From Bacteroidales bacterium (GTDB taxonomy: Bacteria; Bacteroidota; Bacteroidia; Bacteroidales; F082), in the NCBI GenBank assembly GCA_029933565.1, contig JAOZNY010000053.1, positions 1 through 14,884 on the forward strand: DNA of 14,884 bases. Reading direction: 5' to 3'. The translations under genes were made by a program, and so were the position numbers. Below the pieces are notes generated by a model, which saw only the letters and a list, made by a program, of their open reading frames with translations, had not been told where the DNA came from and did no database searches. Each line of letters opens with the position of its first letter. Positions within the stretch are counted from its first letter, which is position 1. This document shows positions 1-7,636 of the stretch, in pieces.

Positions 1-119
1 ATGGAAAAGTTACACTAAATGGGTTACCAGGGATAGGGATAAGAAAACTTTAAACAGTATTTCTTTACAATTGTGGCTAATTAGTATTTTAGCTTCAAGA
101 GTAAAAACAAAAAAACTAC

Positions 120-1598
120 ATGGATAATTTCGGCTTCCTTTCAATATTACCTCCAGTTCTGGCAATAATTCTGGCACTTAGAACCAAGCAAGTTTACATT
201 TCATTGGTTTTCGGAATATGGTTAGGCTGGTTAATAATAAACGACTGGAATTTTCTGGATGGTACCATTGGCACTCTTAATGGCTTTGTTGATGTTTTTA
301 AATCTCCCGGAAATACGCGAACAATAATGTTTAGTGCCCTCGTTGGTGCCTTATTATTGTTCATTCAATATTCAGGAGGAGTACAGGGTTTCGTAAACAG
401 AATAAATAAAATACTAAACCGTTACGAAAAAAAACAAAGTGGGAAAAGTAGGGTTCTAGTGCAATTATTTGCCCTTGCAACAGGGTTATTATTGTTTATA
501 GAAACAAGTATCAGTGCATTGACAGTAGGCACACTTTATAGGCCAATTTTTGACAAGCTGAAGATTCCAAGAGAAAAACTGGCATACATAACTGATTCAA
601 GTTCAGCCCCATCCTCAATACTTATCCCTTTTAATGCCTGGGGCGCATTTATTATGGGCCTTTTAATTACACAGGGAATAGAGTCTCCCTTGGCTACTCT
701 AGGCTCATCCTTAATTTATAATTTCTACCCAATGCTCACAATAATACTGATTGTGATTATTATTCTTTCTAAAAAGGATTTTGGGCCAATGGCAAAGGCT
801 GAACGCAGAACTCGTGAAACAGGCAAATTACTAAACGATGGAGCAAGACCAATGATTTCAGATACTATTACTTCATGCGAAATGAAAAAAGGTGTTGCAC
901 CAAAAGCAATGAATATGATATTGCCCATAGCCACCATGATTTTTATGATGCCTATAACACTGGCTTACACTGGCTGGGGAAGTGTAGATGAATATTCCTC
1001 AGTTTTTAATCACTTCGCCGGGGCAATGGGGCAAGGGTCAGGTTCATCGGCGGTTCTTTATTCAGTTACAGCCTCGATTTTTGTTGCAATGACAATGTAT
1101 CGCATACAGGGAATAATGAAACTCAGAAAAATGGTGGAGGTTACTTTAAAGGGGATTAGTGAACTAATGCCACTTGCCCTTCTTATGATGCTGGCTTTTT
1201 CAATTAGTGATGTATGCAACACTCTGGGAACTGGTAATTATGTTGCACATTTTTCTAAAGGTTGGTTATCGCCTGAATTTCTCCCGATGGTAATTTTTAT
1301 GCTTTCTGCATTTATTGCTTTTTCTACCGGAACATCCTGGGGTACTTTTGCAATTATGATGTCGATAGTAGTTCCAATGGCTCAACTTCATGAGGCCAAC
1401 CTTTATTTGGTAATTGCAGCAACAATTGGGGGTGGAGTGTTTGGCGATCATTGTTCACCAATCTCCGACACTACTATTATTTCATCTATGGCCTCTGCCT
1501 CCGACCACGTTGACCATGTAAAAACTCAGCTGCCCTATGCCCTTTTAATAGGTGGCATTACAGCATTACTTTATTTATTGTTAGGGTTTATAATGTGA
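120..1598 (+). CDS. NhaC-family Na+/H+ antiporter
   Basis: Integral inner-membrane antiporter, probably exchanging sodium for protons; some members of the family exchange organic acids such as malate/lactate, so the substrate is not certain. The 492-residue protein is almost wholly hydrophobic with about 11-12 membrane segments. Conserved polar patches of the family are visible: DSSSAPSS at about residues 159-166 followed by P170, STGTSWGTF at 402-410, and GGGVFGDHCSPISDTT at 437-452, followed by the conserved SASDHVDHVKTQLPYA stretch at 459-474. The long central loop (about 218-262) is charged and presumably cytoplasmic. The ATG start is preceded by an A-rich stretch and no Shine-Dalgarno, as is usual in Bacteroidota. 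It stands alone: 94 bases separate it from the next gene on the same strand, which has an unrelated function. Family assignment is firm; the ion specificity is inferred. Confidence 0.9.
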   Translation: MDNFGFLSILPPVLAIILALRTKQVYISLVFGIWLGWLIINDWNFLDGTIGTLNGFVDVFKSPGNTRTIMFSALVGALLLFIQYSGGVQGFVNRINKILNRYEKKQSGKSRVLVQLFALATGLLLFIETSISALTVGTLYRPIFDKLKIPREKLAYITDSSSAPSSILIPFNAWGAFIMGLLITQGIESPLATLGSSLIYNFYPMLTIILIVIIILSKKDFGPMAKAERRTRETGKLLNDGARPMISDTITSCEMKKGVAPKAMNMILPIATMIFMMPITLAYTGWGSVDEYSSVFNHFAGAMGQGSGSSAVLYSVTASIFVAMTMYRIQGIMKLRKMVEVTLKGISELMPLALLMMLAFSISDVCNTLGTGNYVAHFSKGWLSPEFLPMVIFMLSAFIAFSTGTSWGTFAIMMSIVVPMAQLHEANLYLVIAATIGGGVFGDHCSPISDTTIISSMASASDHVDHVKTQLPYALLIGGITALLYLLLGFIM

Positions 1599-1660
1599 TA
1601 ACAATGAGTAATTGCAAATTTATAAGCAAAATATATTATACGTTAGTATCTAAAAATTCC

Positions 1661-1668
1661 TATTTTTG
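1661..1668 (+). promoter_or_regulatory. Possible Bacteroidota -7 promoter element (TATTTTTG)
   Basis: The octamer matches the Bacteroidota -7 consensus TAnnTTTG exactly and would start a transcript about 20 bases before the GTG at 1693. There is no good TTTG box 19-21 bases upstream, only a weak TTA at 1636-1638, and the region is AT-rich, so a chance match is possible. If real, it is the promoter of the Wzz/ligase cluster and favours the GTG start at 1693 over the ATG at 1738. Confidence 0.3.
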
Positions 1669-1692
1669 TGCCTTTAAAAAAAACAAATTATT

Positions 1693-2736
1693 GTGGGTCA
1701 AGACCAAATTGATAAACCATTCTTTTCAGGTGTTTTAATGCAGGTGCTTAATAAGTATTATTGGCATTTGTCAATTATCGCTATTGCTGCTGTATTACTT
1801 TCTAGTATATTTTCTACATCGTATTTTATTACTCCACTCTATAAATCAACGGTTATTCTTTACCCAACTGCTAGCAACTCAATTTCTAAGGTTTTGCTAA
1901 GCGAAAATTTCAATAATAATAAAGACATACTTGAATTTGGGGAAGATGAGCAAACTGAACAAATGCTTCAGGTGCTAAATTCCAATAAAATTCGTGACAG
2001 GATAATTTCAAAATACAGTTTATTGAGTCATTATGGAATTAAGGATGATTCCAAATATAAGATGACCTATCTTTTTGAAGAGTATGAGGACAAATTTGTA
2101 TTTAGAAGAACCGAATACATGGCTGTTAAAATTACAGTTTATGATAAAGACCCTCAGTTTGCAGCAGACATGGCAAACGATGTAGCCGAACTACTTGACT
2201 CTACAATTAACATAATGCAGAAGGAAATTGCAAAACGTGCATTTAAGATTGTTGAAAAAGAGTATTTTAAACTGAAAGCAGAAATAAAGACAAAGGAAGA
2301 TTCGCTTACTGTTTTGAGAGGTTATGGTGTTCATGATTACGAAAGCCAGTCGGAGATGTTCAATAGGCAATTGGCAATTGAGATGGCCAAGGGCAATCAG
2401 CCTGGGGTAAACAGACTTGAAAAGAAACTTGATGTTCTATCAAAATATGGGGGACCCTATGTTTCACTACGTGATGGACTTGAACACGATAAGAAAAAAT
2501 TAAGTGACCTTAGGTCAAAATACGAAGAAGCAAAAGTAGACGCAACAGAAAATCTTCCACATAAGTTTGTGGTTAGCAATGCCTACAAGGCTGAGAAGAA
2601 ATCTTATCCAATCAGATGGCTTATTGTAATTATTTCAACATTTGCTTCAATCTTTCTGGCAATGCTGATATTTGCTTTTGTTGAAGTTTTTTCAGAAAAT
2701 ATTGAATTCAATGTAAAAAAAAAAGGCTTAGAATAA
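1693..2736 (+). CDS. Wzz-type polysaccharide chain-length determinant (first of two)
   Basis: Inner-membrane polysaccharide co-polymerase that sets the length of O-antigen or exopolysaccharide chains made by a Wzy-type polymerase. The layout is typical: a short cytoplasmic N-terminus, TM1 at about residues 24-46, a periplasmic domain with the TPLYKSTVILYP motif at 47-58 and a charged helical region at about 180-250, then a Pro/Arg-Trp motif (YPIRW) leading into TM2 at about 310-331. The start is a GTG after an in-frame stop at 1675-1677; an ATG at 1738 (residue 16) would also keep TM1. The reading frame ends three codons after a run of ten A (2715-2724). The -1 frame is open from there through the next gene, so this may be only the first half of a larger protein. 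The C-terminal residues GLE before the stop look like shifted-frame product. Family assignment is strong; whether the stop is used is open. Confidence 0.85.
   Translation: MGQDQIDKPFFSGVLMQVLNKYYWHLSIIAIAAVLLSSIFSTSYFITPLYKSTVILYPTASNSISKVLLSENFNNNKDILEFGEDEQTEQMLQVLNSNKIRDRIISKYSLLSHYGIKDDSKYKMTYLFEEYEDKFVFRRTEYMAVKITVYDKDPQFAADMANDVAELLDSTINIMQKEIAKRAFKIVEKEYFKLKAEIKTKEDSLTVLRGYGVHDYESQSEMFNRQLAIEMAKGNQPGVNRLEKKLDVLSKYGGPYVSLRDGLEHDKKKLSDLRSKYEEAKVDATENLPHKFVVSNAYKAEKKSYPIRWLIVIISTFASIFLAMLIFAFVEVFSENIEFNVKKKGLE
2715..2724 (+). other. A10 slippage/frameshift site joining two Wzz frames
   Basis: Ten consecutive A lie where the two frames overlap. The upstream gene reads GTA AAA AAA AAA GGC and stops at 2734-2736. 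The downstream frame is blocked by TGA at 2703-2705 and is then open from 2706 to 3839, so a shift must occur within the 31-base overlap 2706-2736, which contains the tract. A -1 ribosomal slip (A AAA AAA G type) or one extra A by polymerase slippage gives a protein of about 715 residues. The skipped region would encode a Lys/Glu-rich linker starting KKKRLRIIIPFALPK. There is no ATG, GTG or TTG in that frame before 2892. A sequencing or assembly error, or a true inactivating indel, would look the same. Confidence 0.75.
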
Positions 2737-2891
2737 TTATTCCATTTGCACTTCCTAAACAAAAAGTCAGGAAGCAAGTAGAATCAAAAGATAGAGTAGT
2801 AGAGGTAATAACTAAAGAGGAAACTAAGCCAATAGTTGAAGATAAAGAAGAGAAAAAGGAGTTAGTAGTTAACGATATTATTGATATTGAA

Positions 2892-3839
2892 ATGGGTATA
2901 TTTTTTAACAGTTCCGAATTATTGAGTCTTATTAATAAATGGAAGATTCATTTGATAGTAATAATAGGGTTGGCTGCAGTACTAGCAGTTGTTTTTTCAG
3001 GACCTACATTTATTATACCGCTTTTTAAATCAACCGCAGTTTTGTACCCTGCTAATGTGGAATCATATTCAGAAGAAAGCGAAACTGAACAGATGCTTCA
3101 GATATTCCAATCGCAAGATATTACTGATAGCATTATTAATAAATTTAAACTCGACGATCACTACGAAATAGACAAAGAGTATAAATATTATAAAACTGTT
3201 CTTTACTACGAATACGGCGAAAAAGTTAAAATTGGCAAAACACCCTTTGAATCAGTTTTAATAGAAGTACTTGATAAGAGCCCGGACACAGCAGCACAAA
3301 TAGTTCAGTCAATTATTAATTTCTACGATAAAAAAGTAAGAAGGCTACACAAAACTAAATATCGTGAAGTTGCTAATATGTACAGAATTCAGTTGAAAAA
3401 GAAAGAAGAATCAATTGATTCACTCAAAAATATTTTAAGAGTACTAGGAGAAGAATACGGCATAATTGAGTATAATAATCAATCCCAGGAAATAATGGAG
3501 GGCTATTTGGGCACCTTTGATGGAAACAGTTCAAAAATCAATAACAAAGAAGTTGAGCGTCTTAGAAAAAATATGGAGTCCCATAGTGGCCAGCTACTTG
3601 AAGTTATTGAAATGATACAATCGGAAGCCCGATCTTATGTAGTCGTTAAACTCGATTACGAAATGGCTCTGAGGTTTTTAGCTTCCGATATGACTTATAG
3701 CAATATTATTTCATCACCCTTTGTTTCCGACAAAAAAGAATACCCCGTTCGTTGGATTATTGTTGTGGTTTCAGCAATTGCAGCACTGGTGTTTTCTATG
3801 CTGGTTATAATTATTATTGAGAATAAAAAACAGTCCTGA
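2892..3839 (+). CDS. Wzz-type chain-length determinant, second tandem paralogue
   Basis: Second polysaccharide co-polymerase, paralogous to the gene just upstream. Shared landmarks are IIPLFKSTAVLYP (residues 41-53, against ITPLYKSTVILYP), ETEQMLQ at 64-70, a lysine/glutamate-rich helical middle, and YPVRW before the last membrane segment (about 288-309). TM1 lies at about 19-41. It is 315 residues from the ATG at 2892 and lacks about 18 residues present after the YP motif in the first copy. The frame is in fact open upstream to 2706, adding a charged stretch of about 60 residues rich in Lys, Glu and Val with no usual start codon. The ATG at 2892 is therefore the only conventional independent start, and it has no Shine-Dalgarno. 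I think it more likely that this is the second half of a double-Wzz protein reached through the A10 tract. It overlaps or abuts the ligase gene downstream. Confidence 0.8.
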   Translation: MGIFFNSSELLSLINKWKIHLIVIIGLAAVLAVVFSGPTFIIPLFKSTAVLYPANVESYSEESETEQMLQIFQSQDITDSIINKFKLDDHYEIDKEYKYYKTVLYYEYGEKVKIGKTPFESVLIEVLDKSPDTAAQIVQSIINFYDKKVRRLHKTKYREVANMYRIQLKKKEESIDSLKNILRVLGEEYGIIEYNNQSQEIMEGYLGTFDGNSSKINNKEVERLRKNMESHSGQLLEVIEMIQSEARSYVVVKLDYEMALRFLASDMTYSNIISSPFVSDKKEYPVRWIIVVVSAIAALVFSMLVIIIIENKKQS

Positions 3840-5310
3840 TATTTTTCCTGTGAGTGAAAAACTAAAAATAGGATGGATTTATGGGTTGACTTCACTTTTT
3901 TTGATAGCCAATCTTTATTTAGTAGTTCAAAAAGACTTCTATTGGTTTTTCTTATTGCCTCTTGTTTTAATAGTATTATACTATTACTTAACTTCCTATG
4001 ACAAAATTGTTTACCTAATCACCTTTCTTACTCCTCTTGCTGTTAATTTCAGTGACTTTGAAATGGGATTAGGAGTCTCGTTGCCCACCGAACCTCTGAT
4101 GTTTGGAGTGTTACTGGTTTTTATTGCCAATGTTATTTTTCAGAACAAATACGACAAGAAAATATCTACACATCCAATTTCATACCTAATTTACCTAAGC
4201 CTTTTCTGGATTTTTGTAACAACGCTTACTAGTGAAATGCCTATTGTTTCTTTAAAATTCCTAATTTCACGTTTGTGGTTTGTAGTTCCATTCTTTTTTG
4301 TTGCAAGTATGCTTTTCAGGAAAATGGGAAACATCAAAAAGTTCTTATGGTTATATGCTGGCGGTCTTATAGTAGTTATAATTTATACAATTAGTATTCA
4401 CTCAACCTACGGTTTTGACGAAGAAACAGGACATTGGGTAATGTCGCCATTTTATAATGACCATACGGCCTACGGTGCTGCTCTGGCCATGTTCATTCCT
4501 GTAAGCATAGGTTTCATTTTCTTTCCGGAACAAAAGAAATCAATAAAATTTGTTGCAATTATGGCATTGCTCCTAATAGTTGCAGCTTTAATTCTTTCGT
4601 ATAGCCGTGCAGCATGGTTAAGCGTAATTGCAGCGGCAGGTGTATTCTTACTGGTAATACTCCGCATTAAGTTTTATTGGGTAGTAACTGCGCTGATAGT
4701 TGTTTTCGGGATGTTTTTTGCTTTCCAAAATCAAATTATTGATTCACTTGAAAAGAACAAACAAGATTCTTCGGCTAATTTTGCAGAACACATTAAATCG
4801 ATGACTAACATATCATCGGATGCTTCCAATCTGGAGCGTATAAACAGATGGCAGGCAGCAATACGACTATTTGACGAAAGACCAGTTTTTGGCTGGGGAC
4901 CGGGTACATATCAATTTGTATATGCTCCTTACCAGCGATCAAAAGAAAAAACCATAATAAGTACAAATTTGGGCGATAAGGGCAATGCACACAGCGAATA
5001 CCTTGGTGCAATGTCGGAACAGGGTATAATGGGTCTTATTATTATTTTGCTAATATTTTCATCGGCAATATACTATGGCTTAACGGTTTACAAAAAAGGC
5101 AATCTGAAAGTTAAGTTTCTAAGTATGATGGTAACTTCAGGTATGATTACCTATGTAGCCCATGCCATATTGAATAATTTTCTAAATAGCGACAAATTAT
5201 CTGTACCTTTTTGGGGGTTCTTTGCGGTGATTGTTGCACTAGATGTTTACCACATCGATAAATCTCAAGAAAATCCTGTAATTGAGAATAGTGAAAAAAC
5301 TATTTCTTAA
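3817..5310 (+). CDS. O-antigen ligase / Wzy-type polymerase family membrane protein
   Basis: Multi-spanning inner-membrane protein of the O-antigen ligase/polymerase (Wzy_C) family, which polymerises undecaprenyl-linked repeat units or transfers finished chains to lipid A-core. About ten to twelve membrane segments are visible. Family marks are NDHTAYG at 214-220, SYSRAAW at 261-267, then a large periplasmic loop (about 302-405) with RINRW at 341-345, FGWGPGTY at 358-365 and AHSEYLGAMSEQGIMG at 391-406, the classic HxxYL...E.G..G signature. The longest frame begins with TTG at 3817, overlapping the Wzz gene by 23 bases. A GTG at 3850 (residue 12), 11 bases past that stop, is an equally good start; no in-frame ATG lies near. 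Adjacent Wzz genes suggest a polymerase role, but ligase and polymerase cannot be told apart by sequence here. Its 3' end overlaps the convergent lpxD-like gene. Confidence 0.85.
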   Translation: MRIKNSPDIFPVSEKLKIGWIYGLTSLFLIANLYLVVQKDFYWFFLLPLVLIVLYYYLTSYDKIVYLITFLTPLAVNFSDFEMGLGVSLPTEPLMFGVLLVFIANVIFQNKYDKKISTHPISYLIYLSLFWIFVTTLTSEMPIVSLKFLISRLWFVVPFFFVASMLFRKMGNIKKFLWLYAGGLIVVIIYTISIHSTYGFDEETGHWVMSPFYNDHTAYGAALAMFIPVSIGFIFFPEQKKSIKFVAIMALLLIVAALILSYSRAAWLSVIAAAGVFLLVILRIKFYWVVTALIVVFGMFFAFQNQIIDSLEKNKQDSSANFAEHIKSMTNISSDASNLERINRWQAAIRLFDERPVFGWGPGTYQFVYAPYQRSKEKTIISTNLGDKGNAHSEYLGAMSEQGIMGLIIILLIFSSAIYYGLTVYKKGNLKVKFLSMMVTSGMITYVAHAILNNFLNSDKLSVPFWGFFAVIVALDVYHIDKSQENPVIENSEKTIS

Positions 5311-6232
5311 GATTTCTAATCAGGTCGGGAACCTGTTTTAAGGAAATCATATAACGCCAGTATTTTTTTACATCCATCACAGGAGAGCCCATATAAGTTT
5401 TACCACCCTCAATTGACTTATCAACTGCCGATGTTGCTAAAATTACAGCAGCCTTCCCAATAACAATATCCTTATTTATTGCCACCCTTGCCCAAAGTAT
5501 AACATCATCTTCAAGGCAGGTTACTCCTGCAATTGCAGCAAAGGCACCTATCAGACAATTTTTACCAATAATGGTGTCGTGACCAACCTGACAATGATTA
5601 TCAAATTTTGTTCCTTCACCAATAGTTGTGTCACCTGTAACCCCCTTATCAATACAACAGTTTGCTCCAATTTCAACATTATCATTTACAATCACCCTGC
5701 CACCCGATTGAAACTTAACAAAACTTCCTTCACGTTTTTGAAAATAATATGCATCAGATCCAATTACAGATCCTGAGTGAATAATAACATTGTTGCCAAT
5801 AATTGCATTGTCGTAAATACTTACATTGGAATGGATAATACAGTTGTCACCAATACTTACATTATTACCAATAAATGCACCATGCTGCACAACAGTATCT
5901 CTTCCAATACTTGCTGTAGGACTAATATTTTGATTAGAAGGCAAGAATGGCCTAAACTTCTCAATCAACTTATTAAATGCTGGAAATGGATTTTCGTGCA
6001 ACAGCAAAACTTTTCCTTCCGGAACATCTACTTCCTTATTAATAATAATAATAGTTGCAGCAGAGTTAAGTGCTTTATTATAATATTTAGGATGATCGAC
6101 GAAACTAATATCACCAGGCCTTACAACATGTAGTTCGTTAAGCCCTTTTGCTTTAATATTGGCATCACCAATAATCCTGGCTCCAATAATTTCAGCAACT
6201 TCCGTAAGGGGAAGAGGATGTGGGAAATTCAT
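5300..6232 (-). CDS. LpxD-like N-acyltransferase, diverged second paralogue
   Basis: Left-handed beta-helix acyltransferase resembling UDP-3-O-acylglucosamine N-acyltransferase. The 310 residues show an LpxD-type N-terminal domain (about 1-95; GDISFVDHPKY at 40-50, cf. GTLSFLANPKY in the canonical copy), about ten hexapeptide turns (103-265) and a short helical tail. The position of the catalytic His of LpxD is kept (H218 in VGHDTIIG). Other active-site landmarks are not: the canonical GGDGFGFA is GSDAYYFQ at 158-165, and the second conserved His (GHIS in the canonical copy) aligns with Asp255. It lies three bases after efp at the end of the lipid A operon, where many Bacteroidota carry a similar gene. 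It may acylate a different sugar nucleotide or precursor, or act as a second LpxD; function is not proven. Its last 11 bases overlap the end of the convergent ligase gene. Confidence 0.82.
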   Translation of the reverse strand: MNFPHPLPLTEVAEIIGARIIGDANIKAKGLNELHVVRPGDISFVDHPKYYNKALNSAATIIIINKEVDVPEGKVLLLHENPFPAFNKLIEKFRPFLPSNQNISPTASIGRDTVVQHGAFIGNNVSIGDNCIIHSNVSIYDNAIIGNNVIIHSGSVIGSDAYYFQKREGSFVKFQSGGRVIVNDNVEIGANCCIDKGVTGDTTIGEGTKFDNHCQVGHDTIIGKNCLIGAFAAIAGVTCLEDDVILWARVAINKDIVIGKAAVILATSAVDKSIEGGKTYMGSPVMDVKKYWRYMISLKQVPDLIRNLKK

Positions 6233-6235
6233 ATT

Positions 6236-6802
6236 TTAAGCTTTAACCCTTTCTGAGTAATCACCAGAACGTGTATCTATTTTAATCTTGTCGCCAGTAT
6301 TAATAAACAATGGAACCCTAACCATAGCTCCTGTTTCAACTGTTGCTTCCTTGAAAGCATTTGTTGCTGTATTTCCCTTTTCACCAGGTTCGGTATAAGT
6401 TATTTCAAGTACAACATAAGTTGGCATTTCACAAAGGATAGCAGAGTCGGTTTCAGAGTGAAATGCTATTGTAACATTTTCACCTTCCTTAAGAAGTTTA
6501 GGTGCTGAAATCATGCTCTCATTTATAAATGTTTGCTCAAAATCATCATTATTCATAAAATGATAAAGATCTTCTTCATTATATAAAAACTGATAACTTC
6601 TATGCTCAATCCTTTGTATATTAATCTTAAAACCAGAAGTAAAAGTATTTGAAAGCACTTTCCCGGATCTTACATTTTTCATTTTTGTCCTAACAAAAGC
6701 AGGTCCTTTGCCAGGCTTAACGTGCTGAAATTCAATAATTGTCCAAAGGTCCCCATTATGCTCAATGCATAGTCCATTTCTAATATCTGCTGTTGTAGCC
6801 AT
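6236..6802 (-). CDS. efp: Translation elongation factor P
   Basis: EF-P binds between the ribosomal P and E sites and rescues ribosomes stalled on consecutive prolines. The 188-residue length and three-domain layout are standard. The tip loop of domain I, VKPGKGPAFVRTK (residues 28-40), places Lys32 where many EF-Ps carry a modified residue; whether it is modified here cannot be seen, and no modification gene lies in the window. The family C-terminal signature is present (GDKIKIDTRSGDYSERV, about 170-186). The ATG follows the lpxA stop by 28 bases and the stop is three bases before the lpxD-like gene, so it is surely co-transcribed with the lipid A genes, a placement usual for Bacteroidota. 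Proline pairs in its operon neighbours (LpxA DVPPF; LpxC/FabZ TPPF and RPPF) are possible local clients, but that is inference. Confidence 0.97.
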   Translation of the reverse strand: MATTADIRNGLCIEHNGDLWTIIEFQHVKPGKGPAFVRTKMKNVRSGKVLSNTFTSGFKINIQRIEHRSYQFLYNEEDLYHFMNNDDFEQTFINESMISAPKLLKEGENVTIAFHSETDSAILCEMPTYVVLEITYTEPGEKGNTATNAFKEATVETGAMVRVPLFINTGDKIKIDTRSGDYSERVKA

Positions 6803-6830
6803 TATTTTTTCTTTTTACTTATTATCAAAA

Positions 6831-7631
6831 TTAAGATCCATTTTTTTCTCTAATACTAAAGTAACCTTTCATTATTCCGCGTTGCGAGTTGGCAATAAAA
6901 CTAAGAATTTCATCGCGGTCAGGTGTAGCAGGCATCTTTGCCTCGATAAATCGTACTGCCTGAGTAATATTTCTTCCTTTAAGGAAAAGATGGCGATAAA
7001 TATCCTGAATTTCATTTATCCTTTCGTTTGAATAACCGCGGCGGCGAAGTCCTATGGAGTTAACTCCAATAAAGGAAAGAGGGTCGCGGCCAGCCTTGGA
7101 AAATGGAGGCACATCCTTTCTAACCATACTTCCACCCGAAATCATTGTGTGAGCACCTATATGCACAAACTGATGCACTGCTGATAATCCACCCACTATT
7201 GCCCAGTCATCAATTTCAATGTGACCGGCAAGGTTACAGGCATTAGCAAGAATTACATTATTACCAATAACACAATCGTGAGCTACATGTACGTATGCCA
7301 TCAACAAACAATTGTTTCCAATGGTTGTTTCATTATTTGCTTTGGTACCTCTATTAACAGTAACAAACTCACGCACAGTTGTGTTATCACCAATCTTTAC
7401 TAAACTATCCTCACCATCAAATTTTAAATCCTGAGGCATGGCAGAAATAACTGCACCCGGAAAAATACGACAATTTTTCCCTATTCGTGCTCCTTCCATA
7501 ATGGTAACACTAGATCCTATCCATGTTCCTTCTTCAATTACTACATTCTTTTCAATATTTACAAAAGGCTCAATAACAACATTTGCGGCAACTTTTGCTT
7601 GTGGATGAACGTACGCCAGTGGTTGATTCAT
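6831..7631 (-). CDS. lpxA: UDP-N-acetylglucosamine O-acyltransferase
   Basis: Catalyses the first step of lipid A synthesis, transferring a 3-hydroxyacyl chain from ACP to the 3-OH of UDP-GlcNAc in the cytoplasm as a beta-helix trimer. At 266 residues it matches the family (262 in E. coli). Hexapeptide turns fill residues 1-175 and a helical C-terminal domain follows (about 190-266). The active-site segment HVAHDCVIGN is at 115-124, with His118 equivalent to E. coli His125 and His115 to His122. LAGH at 134-137 and GGLSAVHQF at 147-155 also match. Gly166 aligns with E. coli Gly173, the acyl-chain ruler, so a long hydroxyacyl chain (C14 or longer) is allowed, in line with long lipid A acyl chains known in Bacteroidota. 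The ATG lies five bases after the lpxC-fabZ stop, indicating tight coupling. Confidence 0.97.
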   Translation of the reverse strand: MNQPLAYVHPQAKVAANVVIEPFVNIEKNVVIEEGTWIGSSVTIMEGARIGKNCRIFPGAVISAMPQDLKFDGEDSLVKIGDNTTVREFVTVNRGTKANNETTIGNNCLLMAYVHVAHDCVIGNNVILANACNLAGHIEIDDWAIVGGLSAVHQFVHIGAHTMISGGSMVRKDVPPFSKAGRDPLSFIGVNSIGLRRRGYSNERINEIQDIYRHLFLKGRNITQAVRFIEAKMPATPDRDEILSFIANSQRGIMKGYFSIREKNGS

Positions 7632-7636
7632 AATTA

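Noticed and set aside
85..92. TATTTTAG as a promoter box for the NhaC-family gene
   Set aside because: One mismatch to TAnnTTTG and no upstream TTTG at proper spacing; too weak in AT-rich sequence. Nothing else was seen in bases 1-119.
2989..3171. 60-residue plus-strand open frame inside the second Wzz gene
   Set aside because: Out of frame with the clear Wzz homology and without its own features.
5577..6133. Open frames on the plus strand inside the lpxD-like gene, rich in Asn, Thr and Ile
   Set aside because: They are antisense shadows of the hexapeptide-repeat codons; no family resemblance and the minus-strand frame is clearly coding.
6831..7631. Met169 of LpxA as a short-chain acyl ruler, as in Pseudomonas LpxA
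   Set aside because: Counting from the shared His (His161 here, His168 in E. coli) aligns Gly166, not Met169, with E. coli Gly173, so the long-chain ruler residue is kept.
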